Part shown: positions 7,103 through 15,578 of the stretch, piece by piece | Position numbering within the stretch: the stretch's first letter is position 1 | Layout of the letters: each line of letters begins with the position of its first letter | NCBI GenBank assembly: GCA_023664605.1 | Contig: JAMPFF010000011.1 | Span: 16,219-80,218 of the forward strand | Length of the DNA: 64,000 nt | From: Clostridium sp. | Lineage (GTDB): Bacteria; Bacillota; Clostridia; Lachnospirales; Lachnospiraceae | Direction: 5' to 3' | Notes under the pieces: generated by a model | Seen by the model: the letters and a program-made list of their open reading frames with translations, nothing else | Told to the model about the DNA's origin: nothing | Databases searched by the model: none | Made by a program: the position numbers and the translations under genes

Positions 7103-8003
7103 ATATTACCGCCCCGATTAACTCCCGGATATCCTCTACTTCGTACTGCTTCATATAACTTTCGATTCCCTCGATAACTTCTATCGTTGCATAAGGATTG
7201 ACAAAATTCATCGCGCCTACCGCTACGGCCGAGGCTCCGGCCAGTATAAACTCAATGGCGTCCTGTGCCGTCGCAATGCCGCCCATGCCGATAATCGGAA
7301 TCTTTATCGCCCGGGCCGCCTGATATACCATCCTGACCGCCACAGGTTTGATGGCAGGACCCGAAAGCCCGCCCGTCTTATTGGCCAGCACGAATTTCCT
7401 TTTATGAATGTCTATCTTCATACCCGTCAGCGTATTAATCATGGACAGTGCATCCGCGCCTGCCGCCTCCGCCGCTTTCGCCATTTCCGTAATATCCGTC
7501 ACGTTTGGGCTGAGTTTCATGATAACAGGCTGCTTCGCTTTCTTTTTGATTTGGGCGGTAATGTCGTACAGACAGTCCGCCTTCTGTCCGAAAGCGATTG
7601 CCCCCTCTTTTACATTCGGGCAGGAAACATTGATTTCCAGCATATCTATCGGCTCATCGCCAAGTCTTTCCACTACTTCCAGATAATCTTCCACCGTTTT
7701 GCCGCAGACATTCACAATGACAGTCGTGTCATATTCTTTCAAAAAAGGAATATCACGCTCTATGAACACATCTATCCCCGGATTCTGTAAGCCGATGGCA
7801 TTTAGCATCCCGCCATAAGTTTCCGCCACTCTGGGTACGGGATTTCCCGGCCATGGCACATTGGCAACGCCCTTTGTCACGACCGCCCCCAGCCGGTTCA
7901 AATCTACAAAATCACTGTATTCCATCCCTGAACCAAAAGTTCCCGATGCCGTCATAACCGGATTTTTCAACGTAACTCCTGCAATTTCTACTTTTGTATT
8001 CAT
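7101..8003 (-). CDS. pyrD: Dihydroorotate dehydrogenase B, catalytic subunit
   Basis: 300-residue class 1B FMN enzyme that oxidises dihydroorotate to orotate in pyrimidine synthesis. The active-site Cys is near 128 in NVSCPN, and FMN-binding glycine motifs (GGLSGPAIKP, GMGGI) follow. Electrons pass to NAD+ through PyrK, whose stop codon overlaps this start by one base (TGATG), indicating translational coupling and 1:1 assembly. It is the last gene of the pyrC-pyrK-pyrD run. Confidence 0.96.
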   Translation of the reverse strand: MNTKVEIAGVTLKNPVMTASGTFGSGMEYSDFVDLNRLGAVVTKGVANVPWPGNPVPRVAETYGGMLNAIGLQNPGIDVFIERDIPFLKEYDTTVIVNVCGKTVEDYLEVVERLGDEPIDMLEINVSCPNVKEGAIAFGQKADCLYDITAQIKKKAKQPVIMKLSPNVTDITEMAKAAEAAGADALSMINTLTGMKIDIHKRKFVLANKTGGLSGPAIKPVAVRMVYQAARAIKIPIIGMGGIATAQDAIEFILAGASAVAVGAMNFVNPYATIEVIEGIESYMKQYEVEDIRELIGAVI

Positions 8004-8779
8004 CAGATATCCACCTCTCTTACTTCAAATACCGGGCCATCCGTGCAGATACGCGCGTTATGCACATGGGAATGCGCATCGATTTCTTTTGTTTTGCAGA
8101 CGCACCCGAGGCAGGCTCCCACGCCGCAGGCCATCCGTTCCTCCAGAGAAATATAGGCTTCTATCCCGTTTTCCTGCGCATATTTTTTGATGGCGCGAAG
8201 CATCGGCATCGGTCCGCAGGCCATAATCACGTCCGCTTGTAAGTTATTTTCCCGTATAGCGTCCATAACGTTTCCTTTGCTGCCGACGCTGCCATCTTCC
8301 GTTGCAATATATACGGTTCCGTTTTTAGCCAAATCTTTTTGTAAAAATAAATCCCGGTTCCGATAGCCGACAATAATCCGCTTGTCGGCGTCCAGTTCTT
8401 TAGAAAGCTGTAAAAGCGGCGGAATCCCGATGCCGCCTCCCATGATAAATACGCTTTTTTTCTGCGCTTTTTCCAGCGGGAAGCCATTGCCCAGAACGCC
8501 TAATATAAAAATTTCGTCTCCGGCTTTATAAGTAGAAAATTCCTCCGTGCCTTTTCCCGCCACCCGGTAGACAAGACGCAGTCTGTTTTGCTGCCTGTCC
8601 GCCTCACAGATACTGACAGGCCTTGGCAGAAGCGTTGCGGCATTTTTCGGATAGACCCCTATAAACTGACCGGGATGTGCGTCCTTTGCAGCTTCCGTTT
8701 CCAGCCACATATCATAAATATGCTCTGCTATTTCATTTTGTGACACTACTGTCGCTTTTGTTTTTTTCTTCTGCGCCAT
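8003..8779 (-). CDS. pyrK: Dihydroorotate dehydrogenase B, electron-transfer subunit
   Basis: 258-residue flavoprotein of the ferredoxin-NADP reductase type: FAD-binding RPVSIC near 55-60, a nucleotide-binding GGGIGIPPLL near 115, and a C-terminal [2Fe-2S] cluster with Cys near 218, 223, 226 and 245. It links PyrD to NAD+. It lies 32 nt downstream of pyrC and overlaps pyrD by one base. Confidence 0.95.
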   Translation of the reverse strand: MAQKKKTKATVVSQNEIAEHIYDMWLETEAAKDAHPGQFIGVYPKNAATLLPRPVSICEADRQQNRLRLVYRVAGKGTEEFSTYKAGDEIFILGVLGNGFPLEKAQKKSVFIMGGGIGIPPLLQLSKELDADKRIIVGYRNRDLFLQKDLAKNGTVYIATEDGSVGSKGNVMDAIRENNLQADVIMACGPMPMLRAIKKYAQENGIEAYISLEERMACGVGACLGCVCKTKEIDAHSHVHNARICTDGPVFEVREVDI

Positions 8780-8811
8780 ATGCGTTCCTCTCTTTTCATG
8801 CCGTCTGCATG

Positions 8812-10179
8812 TTATTTTATTCCGTATCCGTTCCTATACACAATCTTTCCGCCGCATATCGTATAAGTAACGACGCCCGGCAGGGTCTCTCCGATAAATG
8901 GGGAATTACATGCTTTCGAGGCAAACTTTTCCTTTTCCACTTTCCACTCTGCATCTTTTTGGAAAATAACAAAATCCGCCGGAGCGTTTACTCCAATATA
9001 TCCTGCATCCAGGTGATACAGTTTCGCCGGTGCCAGACTCATCTTCCGAATGAGTTCCATCATATCTAAATAACCCGGAGCCACCAGTTCCCTGATACCA
9101 AGCGATAATGCCGTTTCCAGTCCGATAATGCCGCTTGGCGCCTCCGTTATCGGTTTTGCCTTTTCTTCTTCGCTATGGGGCGCATGGTCTGTCGCTATCA
9201 TATCGATTGTGCCATCCCGCAGCCCCTCTATAATCGCCATTCTGTCATCTTCCTCACGAAGCGGCGGATTCATCTTGGCAAGCGTGCCATGTATAATGGC
9301 GGCCTCCTGTGTCAGCGTAAAATGATGCGGCGTCGCTTCGGCGTAAATATGCGCGCTTCGTTTTTTCGCCTGTCTGACAAGCTCCACCGCCTCTTTCGTA
9401 CTGATATGCTGAATGGACATATCCGCCTCTTCCTCAATGGAAGCTTGCGCATCCATGGCTATTTGAATATCCCGCTCTACCATGCTGATTTCCGCTTCTC
9501 TGGGAGAACCCCCAATATGATAATGCGCCGACGCCTTACCCGCATGAATGCCGTTATTCGTAATATACGCAGGGTCTTCTTCATGCAGGCTGATTGGCTT
9601 ATGCAGCCTTGCGGCATTTTGCAATGCTTTTCGTAAAATTTCTTCTTCCATAATGGGAATGCCGTCATCCGTAAATCCCACTGCCCCGGCCTGGCTTAAC
9701 GCCTCCATATCCACCAGCTTCTGCCCTTTCATTCCCATCGTTACATTCGCGCATGTATGCACATGGATACCGGTTTGTTTTCCCTTCTCCAAAACATAGG
9801 AAAGCGTCTCCGGCGTATCTACCGCAGGTTTTGTATTAGCCATCAGCACAACCGTTGTGAATCCGCCCTTTGCGGCCGCTGCCGCCCCGCTTATGATATC
9901 TTCCTTATACGTAAAGCCGGGGTCTCTGAAATGAACATGCACATCCACTAGTCCGGGCGCAATTATCTGTCCGTCCGCGTCAATTTGTTCTATCTTATCT
10001 GTCCTGCCCGCACCGTCTGCCGGTTTGCACTCTGTTTCCCCTGCTTCTTTTAACAGCCGGGAAAGAGGCGTACCCCGCCCGGCAATCGCCGCTATTTTTT
10101 CGTCCTTTACCAGAATATCCCGATAATCCTGCAATCCTGATTTCGGGTCTATGACATAACCGTTAATAATATGAATCAT
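8812..10179 (-). CDS. pyrC: Dihydroorotase
   Basis: 455-residue amidohydrolase that cyclises carbamoyl-aspartate to dihydroorotate. Metal ligands are HVH at 81-83 in DVHVHFRDPG and the ATDHAPH motif near 335, the pattern of the class I (multifunctional-type) dihydroorotases. It is the first pyrimidine gene of the operon; a lipoprotein gene lies upstream. A hairpin sits in the gap before it, but no PyrR-type leader was recognised. Confidence 0.95.
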   Translation of the reverse strand: MIHIINGYVIDPKSGLQDYRDILVKDEKIAAIAGRGTPLSRLLKEAGETECKPADGAGRTDKIEQIDADGQIIAPGLVDVHVHFRDPGFTYKEDIISGAAAAAKGGFTTVVLMANTKPAVDTPETLSYVLEKGKQTGIHVHTCANVTMGMKGQKLVDMEALSQAGAVGFTDDGIPIMEEEILRKALQNAARLHKPISLHEEDPAYITNNGIHAGKASAHYHIGGSPREAEISMVERDIQIAMDAQASIEEEADMSIQHISTKEAVELVRQAKKRSAHIYAEATPHHFTLTQEAAIIHGTLAKMNPPLREEDDRMAIIEGLRDGTIDMIATDHAPHSEEEKAKPITEAPSGIIGLETALSLGIRELVAPGYLDMMELIRKMSLAPAKLYHLDAGYIGVNAPADFVIFQKDAEWKVEKEKFASKACNSPFIGETLPGVVTYTICGGKIVYRNGYGIK

Positions 10180-10220
10180 ATCAAATCCTGCTCTCTTCCC
10201 GGTCTGTGATGTTACTGTCA

Positions 10221-10251
10221 GGAGGCGGATGCCGGTATCGTTTCCGCCTCC
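10221..10251. terminator. GC-rich hairpin between the lipoprotein gene and pyrC
   Basis: GGAGGCGGA (10221-10229) pairs with TCCGCCTCC (10243-10251). On the minus strand no U tract follows, so it may be a weak or Rho-type terminator, or an mRNA processing or stability element. Confidence 0.4.
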
Positions 10252-10280
10252 CTAAGTCCGTATCTATTTTATCATAATTT

Positions 10281-10703
10281 TCAGTCAAACACTACCGGCT
10301 TTGATACATTTTCCGTTTTCACAACGATGTACGGATAGGTCGGCGCATTCTTTCCTTTTTCCTCCGGCCCCGGGCCAATCAGATTAGTGTCTATGTACAC
10401 TGCGTTACCCGTCTCATATAAGGCGTTGACCGATATGCTGTAACCGGCCGTCTCCTGCTGCCCATAGCCAACACAAATATAGAGAAACCCCCGGTCTTCA
10501 AAAGTCATCTTAAAAGAATCCGCCTTTTTTTCTTCAATCATCGCCAACAGTTCCTCCGGTAGTTTATCCTCCGCAATAACCGTAAAATCCAAATCCTTAA
10601 TTTTTTCCATCGGGCTTTGCTTATCAGCCCCGCAGGCAATAACGCTTATGCACAGCATCCCTACAAGCAAAACGCTAAACAATCTTTTCTCCCATTCACC
10701 CAT
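10281..10703 (-). CDS. Lipoprotein with PrcB-like C-terminal domain
   Basis: 140 residues with a signal peptide ending in a lipobox-like CISVIACG (Cys near 24), then a domain with GYSISVNALYETGNAVYIDT and YPYIVVKTE strands that resembles the PrcB C-terminal (PF14343) fold, first named in a Treponema protease complex. It is probably anchored outside the membrane. The role is unknown. It precedes pyrC by 101 nt, and a hairpin between them argues for partly separate expression. Confidence 0.7.
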   Translation of the reverse strand: MGEWEKRLFSVLLVGMLCISVIACGADKQSPMEKIKDLDFTVIAEDKLPEELLAMIEEKKADSFKMTFEDRGFLYICVGYGQQETAGYSISVNALYETGNAVYIDTNLIGPGPEEKGKNAPTYPYIVVKTENVSKPVVFD

Positions 10704-10744
10704 CGTAATAAACTTTTCCTTTCTACGCTGATAAAACGCGGTAT

Positions 10745-10810
10745 ACTTTGGTTATTACTAATTTATTAGCGAACGGAAAAGTCTATTCCTATTGAATAAA
10801 AAACCAAAGT
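10745..10810. promoter_or_regulatory. Separated inverted repeats in the lipoprotein / plsC divergent region
   Basis: ACTTTGGTT (10745-10753) and AACCAAAGT (10802-10810) are perfect 9-bp inverse copies 48 bp apart. The second lies inside the plsC -35/-10 spacer. They could be paired operator half sites; no regulator is identified. Confidence 0.35.
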
Positions 10811-10820
10811 CCACTATAAT
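10792..10820 (+). promoter_or_regulatory. Sigma-A promoter of plsC
   Basis: TTGAAT (10792-10797), 17 nt, TATAAT (10815-10820). The transcript would start near 10827, inside the first leader palindrome. Confidence 0.65.
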
Positions 10821-10821
10821 A

Positions 10822-10879
10822 AGTTGAAAGAATTGCATTCTTTCAACTGCGAGTTTGCGGCTACGCCTCAAACATCGCA
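10822..10879. repeat. Tandem palindrome cassette in the plsC leader
   Basis: Two adjoining hairpins: AGTTGAAAGAAT / ATTCTTTCAACT with a TGC loop (12-bp perfect stem, 10822-10848), and TGCGA-GTTTG-GGC pairing with GCC-CAAAC-TCGCA (10848-10879). The first shares a 20-base unit with 7083-7102. Confidence 0.65.
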
Positions 10880-10900
10880 AGTCGAGGAAGGAGTATAGTT

Positions 10901-11635
10901 ATGATTCGATTTATTTTGGTTGCGCTTTTTGTGGTATTATTTCTGATTTTCAGTATTCCCTTAATGATAATTGAATATTTTATCGGCAAATTTAATATGG
11001 ACATTAAAAACCGTTCTTCCCTCGCCATTGTCAACTGGGCTTTCCGCTGCTGCCTGTTTTTTGCCGGCACGAAAATCACTGTGCTTGGTGAGGAGAATGT
11101 TCCGAAAGACGTGCCTGTTTTATACATTGGCAACCACCGAAGCTATTTTGATATCGTCATGACATATGTGCGGGTTCCCAGGCCGACCGGCTATATCGCC
11201 AAAAAAGAAATGCTGCGCTATCCGCTTCTGCGCACCTGGATGAAATATCTGCACTGCCTGTTCCTTGACCGGAACGACATCAAACAGGGCATGAAAACGA
11301 TACTGGAGGGAATCGATAAAATCCATGCAGGCATTTCCATCTGCATTTTCCCGGAAGGAACCCGAAATAAAGTCAACGACACTTTCCTGCCCTTTCATGA
11401 AGGCAGCTTTAAAATCGCGGAAAAAAGCGGATGTCCTATCGTTCCCATGAGCATTAACAACGCCGCGGATATCTTTGAAGACCATTTCCCGAAGATAAAG
11501 AAAACACATGTCGTCATCGAATACGGAAAACCCGTTTACATGAATGAAATGACGCGGGAAGAAAAGAAAGGCATCGGCGTAAAGGTGCAGGCGATTATTA
11601 AGGAAATGTATTTCAAAAATAAAGAACTGGTATAA
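10901..11635 (+). CDS. plsC: 1-acyl-sn-glycerol-3-phosphate acyltransferase (PlsC)
   Basis: 244 residues. An N-terminal membrane segment (about 3-27) precedes the acyltransferase domain with the catalytic NHRSYFD (HX4D, His79/Asp84) and the phosphate-binding FPEGTR near 150. It makes phosphatidic acid from lysophosphatidic acid at the membrane. A GAAGGAG site precedes the ATG. It is a single gene on the plus strand; its last codons fall within a bidirectional terminator shared with the opposing GH9-like gene. Confidence 0.93.
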   Translation: MIRFILVALFVVLFLIFSIPLMIIEYFIGKFNMDIKNRSSLAIVNWAFRCCLFFAGTKITVLGEENVPKDVPVLYIGNHRSYFDIVMTYVRVPRPTGYIAKKEMLRYPLLRTWMKYLHCLFLDRNDIKQGMKTILEGIDKIHAGISICIFPEGTRNKVNDTFLPFHEGSFKIAEKSGCPIVPMSINNAADIFEDHFPKIKKTHVVIEYGKPVYMNEMTREEKKGIGVKVQAIIKEMYFKNKELV

Positions 11636-11652
11636 AACCGGTTCTTTATTTT
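11617..11652. terminator. Bidirectional terminator overlapping two stop codons
   Basis: AAATAAAGAACTGG pairs with CCGGTTCTTTATTT around the plsC stop codon; the GH9-like stop (11646-11648) also lies in the stem. A-rich and T-rich flanks serve both directions. Confidence 0.75.
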
Positions 11653-13202
11653 TCCGCCAATTCTTCCTCTATCACACTCATAAACAAAATAAACTGCGCA
11701 TTCAAATCCATCTGCTTCATAATATTGATTTTGCCCTCATTATTATCCGTATTATCAATGTATTTGACAGACTGCGCATTTCTTCCCAGAAAATAATGCA
11801 AATGATTTTCTAAAACCATCAGATACTCGTGGTTGGTAATAATATGGTCTACAACCGCCATCCGCGCCATTTTCTGCAAGAGTTCATTGTTATTGCTCTG
11901 CTCCAAATTCCCTTCCGTCAAATATTTGGAACTCTTGGAGTTTAAAGAAATCTTTTCCACGGCCGCCAGCAGCTTTGTAATAACCTTGTCGCACAAAGTC
12001 ACATCCACTCTCTGTTTCGTGGACAAATACGTAACGCAGCCCCAGAAAACATAATCGTTTTCTACTATATTCGGCTCGCTTTCCTCTTTTAAATACTTTA
12101 ATACCGCATCATGATAACCATATGTGCCGGTCGCCCGGTACAGTTCCGCCGCCGCAAAAAAATATTCCTCCTTGGAAATATTTTCCGGATACTTTTCCAC
12201 ATACCGATAGGCTCTGTCTGCGGCTCTTAAACACTGTGTTGCAAAATCCCTGTCATAACCCTGGTACAGATAGCTGAACTTCGCCATAGTGGCCGCAAAC
12301 TGAATGGTAGCGTTCATCGTCGCAGGCTCCACATACAAAACATATGCCGCATCGGGATTTTCAATCACGCTGACTGCCGAATAAACCGCCCCGCTCGTGG
12401 AATCCTGCATCTTAAGCAGCCAGTCTGTCTCATATTTCACTTCATCCAACACATCCGGAATGCCGTTGCCGCTCTCCGGGATGCCGACGTCATCAGTAAA
12501 AATGCCGCCATATAATTCATAGGCCAACAGCAGATTATTCACCGCCTGACAGCCGCTTATCACGTCTCTGTTTCCTTTCCCGTCAATATGCCAGCCTCCC
12601 GCCACGTCAATCTGTACGGTAGTATCTTCTTTTAACTGCGCGGTTTTGGTATGGCAGGCATTATGCGCCGCCCCCCTTGCAAGCTGTGTAGATAACGTCA
12701 GCCCGCAGCGGTTATAATAATACTGTTTTAATGCTTCCGTGAAAATATTCTCATACGGATTATTCTCAATCACAAACAAATAGGATTGTCCGATGATATC
12801 CGCCTGTAAATAATAGGTTCCCGGAACCGTATAATCCGTAAAATCACCGTAGCTGATATTCTCTTTTGTGGTTTCATTGTACCCTTTTGGCTCAATTTCT
12901 CCCGTGTATACAATATCCCCGGTCTCGGCGTTCACCAAATCATATGTATCGGGCAGCGTTTCTCCGCGAAACACTGCAACTTTATTGCTATCTGATGCAT
13001 AGCCCACCTGATTCACCATAATATCCGGAATGCTTTTTGGCACTTCGTAATCAAATTCAGGCGTCAGCCCCAGACTGACCATTTCCTCTTCGCTTTCCGT
13101 CTTTTTATCCCCCGCCGCGGGCGACTCAAGTTCGGCGCAGGCGGAAAGAAAAAGTGCTGTTATTAAAACAGGCACTATCGTTTTTAAATGTCTTTTTTTC
13201 AT
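11646..13202 (-). CDS. GH9-like lipoprotein (CelD_N Ig domain plus degenerate alpha/alpha barrel)
   Basis: 519 residues. The ATG at 13202 follows AAGGAG; an upstream ATG lacks a site. A lipobox LSAC (Cys22) predicts a lipoprotein. Residues about 55-145 resemble the cellulase N-terminal Ig domain (VNQVGYASDSNKVAVF). The rest is a GH9 (alpha/alpha)6 barrel, with IPDVLDEVKYETDWLLKMQ as the best match. The DAGD catalytic pair of GH9 is replaced (GGWHIDGKGNRD), and the C-terminal HHR and acid Glu motifs are not seen, although YFLGRN remains. It is probably a binding or structural protein. It follows the amidohydrolase gene and a palindromic region. Confidence 0.82.
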   Translation of the reverse strand: MKKRHLKTIVPVLITALFLSACAELESPAAGDKKTESEEEMVSLGLTPEFDYEVPKSIPDIMVNQVGYASDSNKVAVFRGETLPDTYDLVNAETGDIVYTGEIEPKGYNETTKENISYGDFTDYTVPGTYYLQADIIGQSYLFVIENNPYENIFTEALKQYYYNRCGLTLSTQLARGAAHNACHTKTAQLKEDTTVQIDVAGGWHIDGKGNRDVISGCQAVNNLLLAYELYGGIFTDDVGIPESGNGIPDVLDEVKYETDWLLKMQDSTSGAVYSAVSVIENPDAAYVLYVEPATMNATIQFAATMAKFSYLYQGYDRDFATQCLRAADRAYRYVEKYPENISKEEYFFAAAELYRATGTYGYHDAVLKYLKEESEPNIVENDYVFWGCVTYLSTKQRVDVTLCDKVITKLLAAVEKISLNSKSSKYLTEGNLEQSNNNELLQKMARMAVVDHIITNHEYLMVLENHLHYFLGRNAQSVKYIDNTDNNEGKINIMKQMDLNAQFILFMSVIEEELAEK

Positions 13203-13242
13203 AAAACTCCTTTTATGCATTATTCATCATTCTTGTAAACTC

Positions 13243-13350
13243 GAAAGCCCGTGCTATCGCACTCATTGTTTGACTTCGTCAAACGCTTTCTCGTTAATAC
13301 CGCAAGAAAAGTAAATGTCGGCTTCGCCGCCGCTTCCTTTTCTTTTGCGG
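13243..13350. repeat. Composite palindromic element between the amidohydrolase and GH9-like genes
   Basis: GAAAGC/GCTTTC (13243-13248, 13285-13290) encloses GTGC-TATC-GCAC and GTTTGAC-TTC-GTCAAAC; then CCGCAA-GAAAAG (13300-13311) faces CTTTTC-TT-TTGCGG (13337-13350) around CGGC-TTC-GCCG. The whole can fold into two multi-hairpin units. It would lie in the 5' leader of the GH9-like gene. Confidence 0.6.
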
Positions 13351-13358
13351 TTATTATA

Positions 13359-14528
13359 TCACAAATCTTGCATGTTTTCATCATGATATACAATTTTTCC
13401 CTCAATTATTGTATATAATGCTTTGGTAGATACTTCTAACGGACTGCCGTCAAAGATGGCAACATCGCCGTCCTTGCCTACTTCCAAGCTGCCGACCCTA
13501 TCCGCAACGCCGCAAATTTTCGCCGCGTTTATCGTAATGGCGCGAAACCCTTCTTCCTCATCAAGGCCTGATTTTACCGCCAGTCCTGCACAGATAGGCA
13601 GAAACTGTATCATGGAAACCGGATGATCCGTCATGATAGCCGTACAGACGCCGGCCTGACTCAAAATGCCGACCGTTTTAAAAGCCATATTCTGCACTTC
13701 GATTTTATTTCTGCTCGCCATATCCGGCCCCACAATCGCCGGAAATCCGCTTTCTTTAATTTCCTCGGCAATCAAATGCCCTTCACTGCAATGGTCAAGC
13801 GTCATGGACAGACCAAATTCTTTGGCAATCCTGATGGCGGTTAAAATATCGTCCGCACGGTGGACGTGAGCCTTTAACGGAATCTCTCCCTCCAAAACCG
13901 GAATCCAGCATTCATAACGGAAATCTTTCTCCTGATTTTTATTCTCTTTTCGCTTTTTCCAATATGCCCTCGCCTCAAAAAGCTCCCGGCGCAGCATCGC
14001 GGCAATCGCCATTCTGGTGGCCGGAGATACATTTTGTCCTGCATAATTCACTTTCGGGTTTTCTCCAAAAGCAATTTTCATGGCTGCAGGCGCCTTGACA
14101 ATCATGTTGTCGATACATCTGCCATGCGTTTTGATAAAAGCAAACTGCCCGCCTACCACATTGGAACTTCCCGGGCCTACCATGGCGGAGGTGATTCCTG
14201 CGCGAAGCGCATCATCAAACGCCGCATCCATGGGATTGATAGCGTCAATAGCGCGCAGCCAGGGCGTCACCGGTTCCACGCTTTCATTACAGTCATCCCC
14301 CTCCATGCCTTTCTTTTCCTCCGTGATGCCCATATGACAGTGCGCTTCTACAATGCCGGGCAGCACCAGATTCCCTTTTGCATTCAGAACGCCGCTATCG
14401 CCCTCTTTCACAGGACAGTCTTTCATATCTCCGATGGCGGTAATCTTTCCGTCTTCTATCTGCAAAAATCCGTCCTGATAATACGCCTGCGCCATTGTCA
14501 TAATTTCCCCGTGAATAATTGTAAGCAT
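13359..14528 (-). CDS. Metal-dependent amidohydrolase
   Basis: 389-residue cytosolic TIM-barrel amidohydrolase, imidazolonepropionase/adenine-deaminase-like in outline: AHCH metal ligands near 62-65 after LPGIVE, an insertion rich in Lys/Glu near 195-205, HVH near 222, DHCSEGH near 245 and TDHP near 300. The substrate is unknown. It starts 19 nt after the SpoIIQ-like stop, so it may share the sporulation transcript, which would be an unusual partner. Confidence 0.85.
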   Translation of the reverse strand: MLTIIHGEIMTMAQAYYQDGFLQIEDGKITAIGDMKDCPVKEGDSGVLNAKGNLVLPGIVEAHCHMGITEEKKGMEGDDCNESVEPVTPWLRAIDAINPMDAAFDDALRAGITSAMVGPGSSNVVGGQFAFIKTHGRCIDNMIVKAPAAMKIAFGENPKVNYAGQNVSPATRMAIAAMLRRELFEARAYWKKRKENKNQEKDFRYECWIPVLEGEIPLKAHVHRADDILTAIRIAKEFGLSMTLDHCSEGHLIAEEIKESGFPAIVGPDMASRNKIEVQNMAFKTVGILSQAGVCTAIMTDHPVSMIQFLPICAGLAVKSGLDEEEGFRAITINAAKICGVADRVGSLEVGKDGDVAIFDGSPLEVSTKALYTIIEGKIVYHDENMQDL

Positions 14529-14547
14529 CCGTGCTGCCTTTCTTTTT

Positions 14548-15495
14548 CTATTTTTTCAGTTTACTGATTGGATTAACCGGTTGTCCGTCCTTCGTCAGTT
14601 TAAAATAGACATTTGCGCCCTCCGTGCTGTAATACTTCGTTGGCGACGCCACGCTGCCGATAATGTCTCCGGTAACGACATAGCTGCCCTCGCTCACGGT
14701 AATATTGTCAAGCTGTCCGTAAGTCAATTCATACTGATTTCCTAAATCCATAACCACCGTATTGCCGAGCTGTGTGTCATAAGAGACGGAAACTACCCTG
14801 CCTTCCGCGGCAGCCGCAATAGACTCTCCTACCGTTGCGGAAATTACAATGGCCGGATGATATTTATACTGCTGCAGCGTCGGGAAATAAACCGTCTTGT
14901 CCATGCTGTAATTGATTAAAATATTTCCTGCAATCGGCCATACCAGCTCGTCCTCTTCGCCAAAATCCAGTATGGGCTGTACCGTCGTCGCGATTGCCTC
15001 CGTGTCTTCCGGTTCATCTAACATCGTTTCCTCGGATTCGTCAAACATACCTTCCTTACTTCCGTCGCTCTCTGTCTGTGCCTCGTTCTTTTTGGCGTCC
15101 TGCTTTGTGGAAGCGCTTGGCTTATTTTCTGATTCTTCCGATTCCTTTACGTTTCCCTTTTCCGTATCGTCCGTTTCTTTCTGATTTTTACTGGTTATCG
15201 CGTTTTCTACATGTCCGGAATTGGCCTCCTGGAAATAGGGGTCATAATCTAAGTCATCCGTTCCCACCTCCGCAAAGAGCGTGTCCAAATCCTCATCCGA
15301 CATAATGCTTTCCGCACTTTCTTCCACGCGGTTTTCAATGACACTGAAATCCACCACATTGCTTTCGTCTTCTTTCTGGCGGCTGTTTCTGACAAACACA
15401 CCCGTCACCGTAAGCGCAGTCAGCACCAGCGCTGATGATGCCAGCATAATAATTCGTTCTTTCCTTACACCATTTCTATTTCTTCTCATACCCAT
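14548..15495 (-). CDS. SpoIIQ-like forespore membrane protein with degenerate LytM domain
   Basis: 315 residues: basic N-terminus, one membrane segment at about 17-36, a long acidic low-complexity linker (about 40-185), then a LytM/M23 domain (about 190-315). The zinc ligands are not intact: the first motif has His without the partner Asp (YKYHPAIVI), the YxH position reads TYGQL, and the HxH position reads VYFKL. SpoIIQ bridges the forespore membrane to SpoIIIAH, and some family members lack activity. The position immediately after spoIID supports the call. An AGGAGG lies 13 nt before the ATG, which is rather far. Confidence 0.82.
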   Translation of the reverse strand: MGMRRNRNGVRKERIIMLASSALVLTALTVTGVFVRNSRQKEDESNVVDFSVIENRVEESAESIMSDEDLDTLFAEVGTDDLDYDPYFQEANSGHVENAITSKNQKETDDTEKGNVKESEESENKPSASTKQDAKKNEAQTESDGSKEGMFDESEETMLDEPEDTEAIATTVQPILDFGEEDELVWPIAGNILINYSMDKTVYFPTLQQYKYHPAIVISATVGESIAAAAEGRVVSVSYDTQLGNTVVMDLGNQYELTYGQLDNITVSEGSYVVTGDIIGSVASPTKYYSTEGANVYFKLTKDGQPVNPISKLKK

Positions 15496-15578
15496 GATTC
15501 CAACTTTGCCTCCTGTTATCGTATCAGTTTTTTTGAGAAATTATTTTATGGTGTTTAGTCTTTCCCGAATTTGACACA

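Noticed and set aside
10180-10280. PyrR attenuator before pyrC.
   Set aside because: One hairpin is present but no PyrR-binding loop or alternative antiterminator stem could be recognised.
13220-13405. 61-codon open frame between the amidohydrolase and GH9-like genes.
   Set aside because: It consists largely of the palindromic element and overlaps the amidohydrolase end; no ribosome site.
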